A stretch of DNA of 64,000 bases, taken from assembly GCA_036971615.1 (NCBI GenBank), contig JAYKKR010000005.1, forward strand, positions 930,001 through 994,000, given 5' to 3'. The DNA comes from Amyloporia xantha (lineage: Eukaryota; Basidiomycota; Agaricomycetes; Polyporales; Adustoporiaceae). Made by a program: the position numbers and the translations under genes. The notes beneath the pieces were generated by a model. It was not told where the DNA came from and did no database searches. It worked only from the letters and a program-made list of their open reading frames with translations. The stretch's first letter is position 1. Each line of letters begins with the position of its first letter. Below, in pieces: positions 1-12,304 of the stretch.

Positions 1-3000
1 CGTTCCACAAGTCCAGTCGGACTTGAGAATTGTAAGCAAATCACGGTTACTCGCCAGGTATGTCAGTGTTCTGGGTAGGTTGCCCGTGGAAACTAAGAAG
101 TATGTCATAGATCGCCCTTCCTAATGTCTCAAAGTATCTGTTGAATGGCCATAAGTCACAGCAGCACACCATACAGACCCTCTTCCAAAGCGTTCAGCTT
201 AATATTAACAATCCAAACTTTCTGATTATGCAGGGCCGCATCACAAAGGTGGGTGCGGCCTCAAAGGTTAAAAGCATTGCTGACTTGGAACTCTGGCGTT
301 AATCAGGTGTTGAACATGCGACCGCAAGAGATTTTAGGCATGGTGGAGGAGGCTGCAGGCACGCGAATGTTCGAAGAGCGTAAAGAGAAAGCGAAGAAGA
401 CCATGGGCAAGAAGGAGAAGCGTGTGCAGGAGATCACTTCTCTCCTCGCCGAAGAGATCGAGCCCAAGCTTGAGACCCTCCGTGCGGAGAAGCGGTCATT
501 CCTGCAGTGGCAGAAAGCATGCTCCGAGCTGGAGCGTATTGGACGTGTTTTGCGTGCGTGGGAGTGGACAGAGGGCAACGAACGAGTGGTAAAGAAGGAC
601 ACGGAGATCAGTGCTAAGGAGAAGGAGACGAGCAAGTCGCGTAAGGGGAAGGAGAAGTGCATACGCGAGATCGAGGCGGCAGAGAAAGATGCACAGGAAG
701 TAGAGGCGCAGAGGGAGAAGGAATTGAGGAAGGGCGGGAAATTTAAAAAGCTAGAAGACGAGGTAGGCGAGTTGGAAAAGGTGTTGGTGAAGATAAAGAC
801 ACAAGTCGAGATCAAGAATGGGACCATCACGGATGAAGAGGAGCATATCACAACCTTAGAAACTGAACTTGCCGAGGTGAGTTTACAGTTTATATGGCCG
901 ACTGTCGAGTACATGATCGTCTTTATTTAGCTCGGAGATAGCCTGATCCAGAAGCGGTCGCAAGTAGAAGAATTGGCTACATCTCATGGCGCAGTGAAAG
1001 ACAAACATACCGCCCTGCAAACCGCGTTAACAAACGCAGAGGAGCTGCTTCAAACATTATTGACTGGTTTGTCATCGAAAGGGGCCAGCAATACTGGCGG
1101 TGGGTACATGGGACAACTCGCAGACGCCAAGGTGCGTCTGGCACAAGCCAGCACAGAGGAAGAGCAGAGCCGCGTCAAATTGGGCATGAGCCAGAAAGAA
1201 CTCAAGACGCTGGAGGGCCGCTGGAAAGAGGTGGAGCGGGAGGCTGGTGAGGGCCAGAAACGGCTGCAAGTGATGCGAGGGGAGGTCAATGCATTCAAGG
1301 CGAAGGTGGCGCAGTCAGGATGGACCGCTGAAAAGGATCAAGAAGATGAGGTCGCGCGCAGAAATGCGAAAGCAGAGGTGCGAGGACTGACCGAGGTATG
1401 GCTTCACGCCTTCGAGATGTCCAGGCTGTAATGAACCACTAATCGGTGCCTTAGGGACGAGACACCATCAAGCAGCGGTTATCTTCTTTGGATTTCGACT
1501 ATGCGCTGCCGCATCCAAATTTCGACCGCTCTAGCGTGAAGGGTCTCGTCGCTTCCTTGATCTCGCTTGAGCCCACAGATTATAACAAGTCGACTGCCTT
1601 GGAAATAACTGCCGGAGGCCGACTTTACAATGTTGTCGTCAAGAGTGAGCAAGTTGGCAAAGACTTATTAAAGAATGGCAGGCTGAAGAAGCGAGTCACC
1701 ATCATTCCGCTGAACAAGATTGATACTTTCAAGATCTCTGCTCAGGTGCATTGAACAGGCTCCTACGAGTGATAGTGTCAAGGCACTGACGTTTTGTCCG
1801 TGCAGAAACTCGCAGCTGCGACCAAGCTCGCTCCCGGCAAGGTTCGACTGGCTCTCTCCTTGGTCGGATACCCGGAAGAGGTTGCCAACGCAATGGCTTT
1901 CGTATTTGGAAACACTCTCATCTGCGACGACGCTGAGTCCGCCAAGCTGGTAACATTCTCCCCGCAAGTTGGCGGGGTTCGTTCGGTCACCCTCGACGGT
2001 GACATTTATGATCCGTCGGGTACGCTGAGCGGCGGGTCGGCCCCTAGCGGAAGCGGGATGCTCATCAAGGTCCAAGAACTTCTGGAGGCGGAGAGGAAGC
2101 TAGGCGAGGCGCGAGGAAGGCTTGAGATGCTCGAGCGTGAGGAGGAAAGGGGGAGAGGAGAGAGGGAGAAGTGGAAGAAACTGTCGAGAGAGTTGGAGCT
2201 CAAGGAGCACGAGATGCGGCTACTTGAAGAGCAGGTCGGCGGTAGCAATGCGACCAGAGTCAGTCTTCAAAGGCTGCCCTCTTGCATGCGGTGCTGAATG
2301 TCTTTACAGATTGGAGAAGAGGTCGAGAAAGTGAAGCAGACCATTGCTGACCTGACTGCAACCGTAGAAGCTGCCAGGCAGAAGCAGAATGATGCCAAGG
2401 AAGAGATCAAGAAGCTCGAGAGAGACATGAACGAGTTCAAGAACAACAAAGAGGGCAAGATCGACGAACTCAAGGTCAGTTCTGTCGCGATCTATTGAAT
2501 TACTTTTTTGCTGATAGGATGCCCTAAATTCGCTAGGCCGATGTCTCAAAGCAGAAAGCAGCGCTCCAGAAACACTCCGTTGTTGTCAAGACTCAACAGA
2601 AAGAGCTCCAAACAGCTACCCTTGAGCTAGGTACGTCTTATGAAACACTCTGGCGCTGTGCATGAATATCTGAACACACCTCTAGAGCAATTCGAGAAGG
2701 ACATTGAGCTTGCGAATCAGAACCTCGAAGAGGCACGAGCGGGTCTCCAGAGGTCACGGAAGGAACTTGACAAATTGAACACACAGCTGGCTAGCAGTGA
2801 GGTTCGTAGTCGAATTTTTGGGTGTATTGCTGGTACTGACACAGGGTCTATGGACAGGCGTCATTTGCGAAGGCCGAGAAAAAGCTGATGGAAGAGCGGG
2901 CGACCTTGACTCGGTTCGACAACGAGCTCAAGGAGCTTGAGCGTGTGATAAAGGAGAAGAAGCAGGCCGTCTCAGATGCTGACCTGCAGATGAAGAAGCT

Positions 3001-4044
3001 AGAGCACGATATTCAGACGCTGGCGAAGGAGAAGACATCAGCCGTTAATTTCGTCGCCAATCTGGAAAAACAATACGACTGGATTGCTGAAGAACACGAG
3101 TAAGTCCTCGAACATCGCAGCTTCAATATGGTGTCGCTAAGCATCGCTGTAGGCAATTCGGCAAGCCTGGTTCACAGTATGACTTCACTGCAGTTGATGT
3201 GGGTCGCCTGAAGGAGAAGGCGAAGGAGCTGGAGGCGCAACAGAAAGGCATGAAGAAGAAAGTAAATCCGAAAGTTATCAACATGATTGACACGTGAGTT
3301 CGCATATTCCCTATCCACATGTCGCGACGATAGTACTTATGCTTCCTTGACAGTGTGGAGAAGAAGGAAGCATCGCTGAAGAAGATGTTAGGTACTGTCC
3401 TCAAGGACAAGGAGAAGATCGAGCAGACCATCGAGGAGCTTGACCGCTATAAGTTGGACGCACTGGAGAAGACATGGACCAAGGTCAATGGAGACTTTGG
3501 TGGGATCTTCGCTGAGCTCCTGCCGGGGAACTTTGCGAAGCTTCAGCCTCCTGACGGTCAGGACCTCGCTCAAGGGCTCGAAGTCAAAGTCCAGTTGGGT
3601 TCAGTATGGAAGCAAAGTCTGACTGAGCTAAGTGGTGGCCAACGGTAGGCGCTTGCAACCCTATCTAATAGTTCCCCATTAATATTTGTCCGACGCAGGT
3701 CGCTCATCGCACTCTCCCTCATCATGTCGCTATTGCAGTTCAAGCCAGCACCTATGTACATCCTTGACGAGATTGACGCCGCTCTTGACCTCTCGCATAC
3801 GCAACACATTGGACAGCTGTTCCGCACGAGGTTCAAGGGCTCACAGTTCATTGTCGTGTCGCTGAAGGAGGGCCTCTTCACCAACGCGAATGTGCTCTTC
3901 CGCACGCGTTTCCGCGACGGGACGTCGGTCGTCGAGCGGACCGCACAACGTTCGAATTCTTCCCTCTACGCGAGCGTCGACAAAGAGAACGACGATGGGG
4001 ATTTACGCATATCTCGGAGAGGCCGAAACGCACATTCTGGTTGA
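1..4044 (+). CDS. SMC2: Condensin subunit SMC2 (5' end outside window)
   Basis: This is the structural maintenance of chromosomes ATPase of condensin, which pairs with SMC4 to compact mitotic chromosomes in the nucleus. Thirteen exons close in phase: 1..57, 111..248, 307..876, 931..1395, 1455..1745, 1806..2258, 2310..2474, 2537..2630, 2686..2801, 2858..3099, 3153..3293, 3354..3644, 3699..4044. The visible part begins inside the N-terminal head, so Walker A lies upstream of the window. It continues through [20 protein letters not shown], a long coiled coil, the hinge ([11 protein letters not shown], then [10 protein letters not shown] and [10 protein letters not shown]), a second coiled coil, and the C-terminal head. 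The head carries the ABC signature LSGGQRSLIALS and Walker [12 protein letters not shown]. The motif order and the NMRPQEIL segment identify SMC2 rather than SMC1, 3 or 4. A hydrophilic tail of about 35 residues follows the conserved end ([12 protein letters not shown]). The gene converges on the aminotransferase gene. Confidence 0.95.
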
Positions 4045-4718
4045 TGAGACGTGGAATCTGTTATTGAGCAGAATGGACAGTATGTGTTAGGCATAGCTAC
4101 CTCTGCATTCTTGCGATTGTTGTACCCGGTTGTATTGTAGTTGCTCGCACTTGGTATCCCGCATTTTAGTGCAAATAATATTCATTGTAGCGTCTCATCT
4201 CCCTTCATGTCGGAACCCGAGGTCATTTCGACATAACCAGATACACTGTTAGACAACATTCATGCATCCGTGCTTTCAAAAATATTGTGGTGAGATCCAC
4301 TGATTCGCGGAAATAAACTGAGTTGATAGAAGGTGAGAAACGTCGTGATGTCGGTGTTTGCGGACGGAGATCGGGGCTTCGGGGAGTGGTTGTCATGCAA
4401 AGCGAACTTGGCCAAGTCCTCGGAGCACCACCACCTAGTAAGCTAGTCAGATTGATCGACCAATCTCCATTCATTCGACATCGCGATTCGCGGCTCGCAT
4501 AGACGCGTTTGTCACGTGCCCAGTCAGCATGTCGACCCAGATCTGGCTATACCATTCACATAATGCGAGGATGTTTGGAGGAAAGCTGTGTTCGTACAAG
4601 TTCGTAATACGGTACGGGTATGCTCACCTAGTACTATGCATAGTTTTGCTGCATGTGCTACAACCCCGGAGTACTATCACTCGAGGCCTGAGGCCTGGAC
4701 ATCACTGACCGTCCACAC
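4045..4718. other. Intergenic, convergent 3' ends
   Basis: This 674 bp stretch lies between the stop codons of SMC2 (+) and the aminotransferase (-). I see no coding sequence with splice support. It should hold both 3' UTRs and polyadenylation sites. Confidence 0.6.
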
Positions 4719-6529
4719 TCAACCTTCCTTCACGATCTCCTCCACCGCCTCCTTGAAAATCTGGCATCCCTTCGCCAAATCCTCCTTGGAGATGTTCAGC
4801 GCCGGGATGAACCGGATCACCTCGTACACACTCGTGGTGAGAATGAGCATGCCCTTCTTCTGGCATCGCTTCGCCACGCGGCTGGCGAGCTTCTTAGGCG
4901 CTGCTGCGTTCGTAAATGGATCGTGGGGACCCGTGCCCGTGGGCGATGCAAATTCAACCGCGACCATGAGACCCTTGCCGCGGACGTCGAGGATACATGG
5001 CGCGATCGCCTGATCGGCACGCAGGGCGTTGAGGGCCGAGAAGAGTTCTGAGGACCTGGAATAATAGGCGCAAGTTCGCGACGTTAAAGAGACAGTAAAT
5101 TCCCTAGGAAGAAGCAAGTCTTACCGGGCGTTCACGTTTTCTAGAATGTTTTCTTCCTTGAAAACATCCGCCACTGCACACGCGGCAGCACATGATACCG
5201 CGTTCCCGGCATATGTCCCTCCCTAAATATTCCGGATGAGAATTCAAACTCCACGCCTCCGATATGAGTATATATATATCAAGGCACATACCAACGATCC
5301 TCCCTTGAGCTTATCCGTAATTTCCCTCCGGCTGATGACTCCACTCAGCGGGAAGCCATTGGCAAGACCCTGCGGCGCGCACCCGCGTTGATTAAAATTC
5401 AATAAATCGGGACGGTGAGCGCACACACCTTAGCGATGACCATGATGTCCGGTCTCACACCGGAATACTCCACTGCGAATTGCTTTCCGGTCCTTCCATA
5501 CCCGCACTGCACCTCGTCCACGATAAGCAGGATGCCCTCGCGATCGCAGATATCCCGCAGGCCCTGCATAAATTCCGGCGGCGCGGGTACATACCCGCCC
5601 TCGCCCAGGACAGTCTCGATAAGGATCGCGGCGGTGTCCCGCGGCGCGGTCTGCTGCGAGAGGAGGAGGGAGAGCTGCGAGAGGCATACGGAGGTCAGTT
5701 CGCTGCTGGGTGTGGAGGCAGGCAGGCCGAGTTGGTGCCAGAAGGGGTAGGGCAGGGTGAATACCCCGGGCTGGCGGGAGCCCATAGAGCATTTAGTCGG
5801 TGAGCATGCGATGGAGCACACGACGATTGGTCAACGCACCATCAGCGGGTGGAAACCCTCGCTGTAAACCGTCTTGCTCTTGGTGACTGCCATCGCGCCA
5901 AATGTCCGCCCGTGGTAGCCGCCTGAGAACACCACCTTGAGTCAATAAATTCGTGGAGCAGCAGTGTGAATGAGTTTACGTACCCTGCATCGCAATAATA
6001 TTCTGTCTGCCCGTCACCGACCTGGCCATCTTGATCGAGGCCTCGATGGCCTCGCCACCTGAGTTCCAGAAGAAGAACGAGTCAAGCGAAGGATCGGGCA
6101 TCAACGGCAAGAGTTTCTGGATGAGTTCGAGATACGGCGGGTGGAAGGCGATGCTGCACTGCATTAACCGCAGGTACACCGTTAGCGCGAGAACCCGCCA
6201 AAAATAAATCCTGCCGTAACGAACCTGCATGTGCACCATTTTCATGCACTGCTCCGCGGCTGCGGCGCTGACTCTGGGATGGCAATGACCTGTAAAATTC
6301 CACGGCGATGGTGAGTCGTGTCCTTAAGGGGTAGGAAACGCAGCGGCCATGTACCAAGGTTTGTCACGCCAATGCCGCAGGTAAAATCGAGCATCTGCTG
6401 GCCATCTTCCAGCGTGACGTACGACCCTTCTCCCTTCGTAACGACCGCCTCCAGCTGCCGCGCGAGGCCCTTCGTGACATGCTGCTGCCCGAATTGCACG
6501 AGCGACGAGGGTGAATTTGCTGTTGCCAT
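4719..6529 (-). CDS. Class III PLP aminotransferase, probable 4-aminobutyrate aminotransferase
   Basis: This pyridoxal-phosphate aminotransferase is most like GabT-type enzymes, which transfer the amino group of GABA to 2-oxoglutarate. Eight exons close in phase on the minus strand: 6529..6355, 6289..6225, 6158..5984, 5922..5840, 5770..5429, 5369..5292, 5222..5125, 5055..4719, giving 450 aa. Visible motifs are the cofactor loop [28 protein letters not shown], the PLP aspartate in [14 protein letters not shown], and the Schiff-base lysine in [14 protein letters not shown], followed by [14 protein letters not shown] chose ATG 6529 because homology begins just after it. The frame stays open to an ATG at 6742, adding 71 mostly basic residues (MMVRHLSHPTPRLTRN...) that could be a mitochondrial presequence. 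Substrate assignment within class III is by family resemblance only; ornithine- or alanine-glyoxylate-type activity is possible. Confidence 0.85.
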
Positions 6530-6742
6530 ATTTCTGCGCTGCGACTGCCCGCTGCTGACCGACGGCAGGTCTCGCGCCGTGGGATTTATACCGTCCCATC
6601 TTCCAGCGCCACGATAGGTACTCAATCCGCGGCATGATCCGCGAGGGAGAGTTGGCTGGGAGGTAGGTGGCCGCGGCATGAGCGCATAGGCGACATTTCT
6701 GGTTAGACGGGGTGTAGGATGAGATAAGTGTCGGACCATCAT

Positions 6743-8254
6743 ACTGTGCTAGCGATGACAGATTAGAGAAGAGGAAAGGGAGGACGGGGTATTTGGCGCT
6801 GCGGAGAAGCCGGGGCTGTTTGATCTTGTGAAATGTACGTATTGCATCGGCGCGTGATATAATGGTCATTTAATCGTGCGCCGGATGCAATATCGCAGGC
6901 TCGACAGCCGGAGCCAACGGAGAACGGGGGACGCGGCGAGTGCTCTCACGGCGTCCTCCGGTCTTACTCAATCTGAGAGTACAAAGCAGGGCAGAAATAA
7001 ATCTGGGAGCAGTGACGGTGTTGTCAGGTGACGCGAACCGTGGAAGAGCAGGGACGTTATGATACGCGAAACATGCCAAATTCACGAGCACTACGACGAC
7101 ACGCGGTGGGCCATGCGTGGGCCAGTCTCTCTATTGCCTATGACAAGCGGGTCCCGCATTGTCGGCGAACGCCTGATAGGCGAGAATGGATCCGACCGAC
7201 GGGCGCGCTGGCTCGGGGTCAATGTCGCCAGCGTACTGTACGAAGAAGCTTCGACGGAGATGAGCTCGCGAGGCCCGGGAATTTGGAAATGCGACAATGA
7301 ATTGACGAATCGCGATCACGGCGGACGTGCCATCTGTCCCGCTGCGTGCAGAGAGCACGTCCGTCCGGAGCATGAGATGGCTGGGTTACAAATCCAGTGA
7401 CCGAGAGACATAAGCGAGATATCAATAGAGATAGGATCGCGAGGTGGAGGGGCCCTGGGAGACGAATTTGGCTTACCTGGACGGTGCAGCGCTGGGGCGC
7501 GCGCTGTGGGGGACGGTTACGCGGTGGAGGAGACCGGCGGGAGGACGACTGGAGGAGCGGGAGGCGGAGAACATGGCGGTGAGGAGGAGAGTTGCAGATC
7601 TAGGTATGGTATTTGAGGGGCTCGGGGAGACATGTCTCGAGCGGGAGCTGGTCTGCACCAAGGAGCCGTCCAGCTGGAACCGTTCCGTTGGCGGAGTGGA
7701 CCTATCGATTGGCCGACCAAGGGGAGTCTGCCCGTGTGACGTCACATTGTCACCGCGTTCAGTACAGGCTCAGCCACCAATTGCAATCAGTGGCCCTGGG
7801 CTGTCTCGGTCTGTCTCTCCTCCAGCGTCTTCTGCCCATTCAATTCGCTTTCCATTAGATCTCCTCCCTTTCCATCTCCGAGTTGTCCTTTCCCAGCTCC
7901 CAATGCCCACCCCGGAACCTTCACCACGCGACCCAGGGTCCGCACTCGAAGGTACCAGTCCTTGCTACTTCCGCTGCGCGTCCCGACACATCGCAGCCAA
8001 TGGCGCCTTATCCCCGCGTGCCATCGCCAGTGGTGTCACCAGATAGCCCTCCTGGCGCAAAATGATGCCAGTGACGATAGACGAAGACCAGGTGAGTGCA
8101 ATCGTAAAGGATATCTAGAGGAATCTGTCAGAGAACACAGATACAAGCTGTCAAGATGCTGTTTGCGCGCCTTCCTGGGGGCACATGACGTCCGTCCGGC
8201 TCTGTCTGTTGTGTAAATTCCGTCTATTCTTGCAATTAGCGCATGCAGCTTGCG
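6743..8254. other. Gene-poor region; possible orphan 5' exon
   Basis: Upstream of the aminotransferase there are open frames on both strands, but none looks like protein or splices convincingly. A pyrimidine-rich run (about 7815-7911) ends at ATG 7912. A short ATG-led stretch at 8063-8092 ends at a canonical donor (CAG/GTGAGT). Together these look like the 5' end of a transcribed unit, but I could not find a continuing exon. It could be a noncoding RNA, a decayed gene or an unrecognised spliced gene. Confidence 0.3.
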
Positions 8255-9090
8255 GTGCGCCCCAGGCTCCTGCCCATCCGCACTTCAGGAGTTGGGGGGC
8301 CCATCCGAGGGTGGTACTCTATGCTGTATCCTAGAATAGCGCGCACGTGAACATCAGGTGACATACACGTGACCAATTCAAACTCCCCACTCTTATCCCC
8401 CTCCAACTCCCTACGGCGGCTGGCAGAAAACATGAGTAAACAACGGCGACCGGGCTGCAAAGATCCTCGATCAGGAAGGAGGTACCACCGATGAAATGCT
8501 ATTTTCCTCAGTAGCATAGGGCTCAGACTGCACTGGAAGACACTAGGACTTTGCTATGTCTCTGTATTTTTTTCTCACGTCCTCTCAGATATGATATGCT
8601 TACTTATAAAGCACAAATACATTTATTTGTCCCTTCTTCTGCACTTTCTTGACTACAACTCAAGTGTATTCGCCAGTCTGGAAGCATTGAAGAGTCTCCA
8701 TCGTGGGGTTTTCCCATCATTGAAGCAGAGGTATGATTCATACCTGCATAGCAATTTTTGTATATGCTCAAAAGGGCTAAAACCAGTTCATTCACCATCC
8801 CATTCAGTCTCGAGCACCTACACCCACAAGCCGCCACCAGAAATCCTGGGGCCACCACCTTCCAAATTGAGGCGACGCCCCTCCGCGCCCCGTTGTTTAC
8901 TCGTGTTTTCTGCCAGCCGCTGTAGGGAGTTGGGGGCAAATAAGAGTGGGGAGTTTAAAATTGACGGGGATCGAAAAATTGTGGCTGAAGTGGCGGAAGT
9001 GGCTGAACAGGATAGAGCATTGTACTACGCCCTCGGATGAAGGCCCCCATCGACCGGAAGAAAGGGTGGGCAGGAGCCTGGGTGCGCCCC
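8255..9090. repeat. Long imperfect inverted repeat (fold-back or MITE-like element)
   Basis: The segment at about 8255-8446 reappears in reverse complement at about 8890-9090, with about 440 bp between the arms. Shared landmarks are an outer block around GGCTCCTGCCCA, a block around CATCCGAGGG, and an inner ~70 bp block that is nearly identical (CTCCCCACTCTTAT, CAACTCCCTAC, GGCTGGCAGAAAAC, GAGTAAACAACGG). The order is mirrored. I see no transposase frame in the spacer and no clear target-site duplication. The arrangement suggests a non-autonomous fold-back or MITE-like element, or a transcript able to form a long hairpin. Confidence 0.8.
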
Positions 9091-11066
9091 TGCTATCTCG
9101 ATTCTCGCGGACAGGTCCATCGTCCTCTCTAGCTCTGCGTGTCACGTATCACGCCGCCTGCTGTCACGTTCGCCACGATCTGGATAGCACAAATAGCCGA
9201 CGCTAGCCGACTTTGCCGACGAGGAATGGATAGCCGACCAGGTTCCTTAGCCGATCCCTGATTCCGTTGACCCTGCATGTTGTGTGTCTAGCCTGCCCAC
9301 TCGGACGCTCACCAGCTATCTCTCGCTCTTGTCCCATATGGCTGTTGCCCGCACCCAGCCAGCGCAAATGGTTCAGCACGCTCTCGACCGGTACGCATCT
9401 CCTGCAGGCGTCTGCACGCTCATAATCGAGATTGCGAAGACAGCCGGTTTGTGGAGTGATCTCGCAGCCTACGGCGTTCCCAGCTTGTCTCATACACCGA
9501 ACGTCATACCATCCCTGACGCCCACTTCTGTCGCATCCCGCGTTGCTCAATGTCGTTCCCAGCGTCCGCCCGTTCGCCGCCATGCTGACAGAATATGTTA
9601 TCGTTATCGACGTATCTGTATTATACGATCTCGAATCGGATCCTTGCCCGCCGCTTGGCTCATCACTCAGCGCCTTCACGCTCCACTCCCGAGCGACCTG
9701 GTGAGCCTGAGGTCTCTGGACGTTCAGCCACTTCACGTCATTACTGTCCTTTACGACACCTTCCACGGCAGCGTACCCGGTCACAGAGCCCCGTCTTCCT
9801 GTTCCTCCCGCAACATTCTCAGTGCCGTGGAGTGCCGCGCGTCAATTCTTCTGTGTAGTTACTTCAAACTGAATGGGCAACAATTCCCGTCAATCGTGAC
9901 ACATCCGTCTCAAGCGTATATCATCTATCATCAGTGGCCGTGACAATACTCTCGTATCTCTTCGGGCAATCGGGTTCGTGATGACATGATTCTCTGGATT
10001 TTGCATCATCGCCATCGCTTGCTGCCACTCGCGATCTTCAACTTGCCCACGCAGCGGTCTTCTGTCTTCAACAGTTGTACCGTCAGTATCGATGTCTTCA
10101 CTAAGCGTATTTCACGAAGGCCTCTTCGCAAGCGACACGCCGAGAGATCCGCGTCTAGTCGAACATTGACTCACCATCTCTTTGATAGGAAAAATACCCG
10201 CATCGGCAAGCAGCAGCAGCATCGATATCCAGAGGAGACCAGCCTCGACCATCGAGCGGGCCGATGCTGTCTATGCGCCGCACAAGAGTCACTTTGATTC
10301 GTTGAGTTGTCCCGAGCATTCTCGACTACCAGCGAGTTAAGTTCTCTCGGTGCGATCATCGCATGGCTTGCTTCGCGGTGCTTCGACGCTGACTGGAAAT
10401 GCTGATGCGCGCCTTTCGAAGTCCCTAGCAATGCACACAAATATACAGCGCGTAGTTCCGCCGGCGGCTCGTTGCAGTGAGCCTGTCGCGGTGCCGTCTG
10501 GACTTGACGAGACTTGCGAGCTGGACTCGGGGGGCTGTGCGCGAAGACCTCATCTTATTATTATGTGTGAGTGACTCAGGCAGAGTAACACAAAGTTGCA
10601 GCTATAGCCAGGCGAGCGACTCACTTCGTATGCACGCCTTGTCGCTCGTGAGTCCACGTAATGTTGTTTCTACGATGGTAATTTTTCACAATAGCTGTGT
10701 TTTATCGACTTTGTTCCGCTTGTCTGTATTTCTCCTGCTTACAATTAGGAAGAATAACGAATGCCTTCGTTCACGACTTTTGGTCACGGGGCTTGGCGCG
10801 GGGCTTTGCAGCCCGAATCAGGCAGTAGACATGCTATACTTGGGGTGTCATCTGTGAATCCTGCGGAGAAGGCCCCCAGATGATGTCACCGCGGACGCCT
10901 CTACGTCAACAGTCTCAACGATGGTGAGATGAGGAGCGTTCCCCATTTATTCCTCCGCGCTGTGCACCTGGGGTTATAAAGTACGGACGACTCGATACGC
11001 ACCGCCCACTTCCCCATTGTTTTCCCCATCTTCATCTTCATATTATAACGCGTAACGTCCATCATC
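9091..11066. other. Intergenic, no supported gene
   Basis: This stretch of nearly 2 kb lies between the inverted repeat and the Bli-3-like gene. The longest open frame (219 codons from 9284) has no recognisable domain and an unlikely composition. A cluster of AGCCGA-type hexamers lies at about 9190-9260. The last few hundred bases must hold the Bli-3-like promoter. Confidence 0.5.
10974..10980 (+). promoter_or_regulatory. Probable TATA box of the Bli-3-like gene
   Basis: TTATAAA in the context GGGTTATAAAGTACG lies about 90 bp upstream of ATG 11067, a suitable distance for a core promoter. Confidence 0.55.
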
Positions 11067-11855
11067 ATGACTCCCAAAGACCTCGACCCATACACCACAA
11101 AGGCGCAGAACGACAACCTGACGCCGCAGGAGAAGATTGACGGCCTGCACGCCGTCGTCAAATCCGTCAAGACCGGCATGCTCACCACGCGCACAGCCGA
11201 CGGGCAGCTGCACTCACGCGCCATGGCGCCCGCAGGACGTCAGTGAGATCGCGAACATGACATGAGACATCGAGGGAGCTGACTATATGCGGCATTTCAA
11301 CAGCATACTCGCCCACACAAGCAACACTGGTCTTCATTGCGAATCGTGCGTCCGCAAAGTTCGACGAGATCGAGAATGATGCGCATGTCAACGTCTCGTT
11401 TTACGACGAGTCGACGACGAGCTGGGCATCGTACAGTGGTAGAGCCAAAATTACCCAGGAGAGGGAGAAGGTTGCTAAGCACTGGAGTATAGCGTGAGTT
11501 ATACCTTCACACCTCAGCCCTGTGTGAACGTCTCACATTTCGGGTGCGGCTAGGCTTTCAGCGTGGTTCGGCGACCTCGGTGACGGAATTCACAAGGGTG
11601 ACCAGCACGACCCCCGTGTCGCCTTGATCGAAGTGATCCCAGATGAGATCAGGTATTGGGTTGCAACACAAGGAGCAGTCTCCCGCGCCATCAACGTTGC
11701 AGTCAGTGCTGTCTCTGGTAGCAGTGCCGCACCAGGAGAGCTACGGACAATTACGAAGGACGAGGTGAGTTTCAACTTGCACGTGTGTATGAGGCGATGT
11801 GACGAATCGGATGCAAAATTAGATCCAATTGCTCCAAGGTCTTCAGTCAAGGTAG
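11067..11855 (+). CDS. Bli-3-like FMN-binding split-barrel protein
   Basis: Four exons close in phase: 11067..11238, 11304..11493, 11554..11764, 11823..11855, giving 201 aa. The protein resembles the fungal Bli-3 (blue-light-inducible) and general-stress-protein-26 group of the pyridoxamine-phosphate-oxidase-like split-barrel fold. Characteristic stretches are GMLTTRTADGQLHSRAMAP, FIANRASAKFDEIENDAHVN, SYSGRAKITQEREKV, WFGDLGDGIHKGDQHDPR and GELRTITKDEIQLLQGLQSR. Members are small cytosolic proteins thought to bind FMN; the substrate is not established. It has a TATA box about 90 bp upstream. Light regulation is known for the Neurospora namesake but cannot be read from this sequence. Confidence 0.9.
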
Positions 11856-12304
11856 GCGGCGCAATATTTGTGCGAAGAAGCCAAACCGGAAGTTGCACAT
11901 AGTACTTGATTCTTGTATCTTGTAACAGTAGCGCGATCGGAGAGTTTTGCAATAATGTTTAGGACATCAACTAAACCGAAGAGCTTATATGATCATGCGA
12001 GTATGGCATTACAGTGCATACAACCGCGCATAACAGATCTGATTCCTTCAGGGTTGGTCAGCATCTCGAGTTAAACGGCCTTGCAATGGACAATGGGCAT
12101 AGTGCGGCGATGACGTAGGGCATGTCATGACACGAACAAGATGATCTGACCCTAATTTAGGTCCACAGTTAAATAATTTGCGACCTACCTTACTTAGTTC
12201 CTGAAAATTTGTGCCGATTCATACTAGCAGGTGTGAATTGCAGGAGCAGCTCGAGAATGGTTGCAAAGTCTACATTAGAGGCATCAGGAGGCTCGGACGA
12301 CATA
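11856..12304. other. Intergenic, convergent 3' ends
   Basis: This 449 bp stretch lies between the Bli-3-like stop and the ATP synthase delta stop. I see no gene in it; it should contain both 3' UTRs. Confidence 0.6.

Noticed and set aside
303..914. 203-codon minus-strand frame
   Set aside because: It lies antisense to the SMC2 coiled-coil exon; Ser/Phe-rich antisense frames are expected opposite Glu/Lys-rich codons.
7444..8046. 200-codon plus-strand frame
   Set aside because: It has no domain, a biased composition, and covers a pyrimidine-rich leader-like stretch; it is better explained as GC-rich noncoding sequence.
8591..9040. 149-codon frame spanning the inverted repeat
   Set aside because: It crosses the repeat arm and spacer; the opposite strand is equally open, so it is likely chance.
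9284..9943. 219-codon plus-strand frame in the gene-poor region
   Set aside because: It has no recognisable motif, its composition is unlike neighbouring proteins, and there are equally long frames on the other strand.
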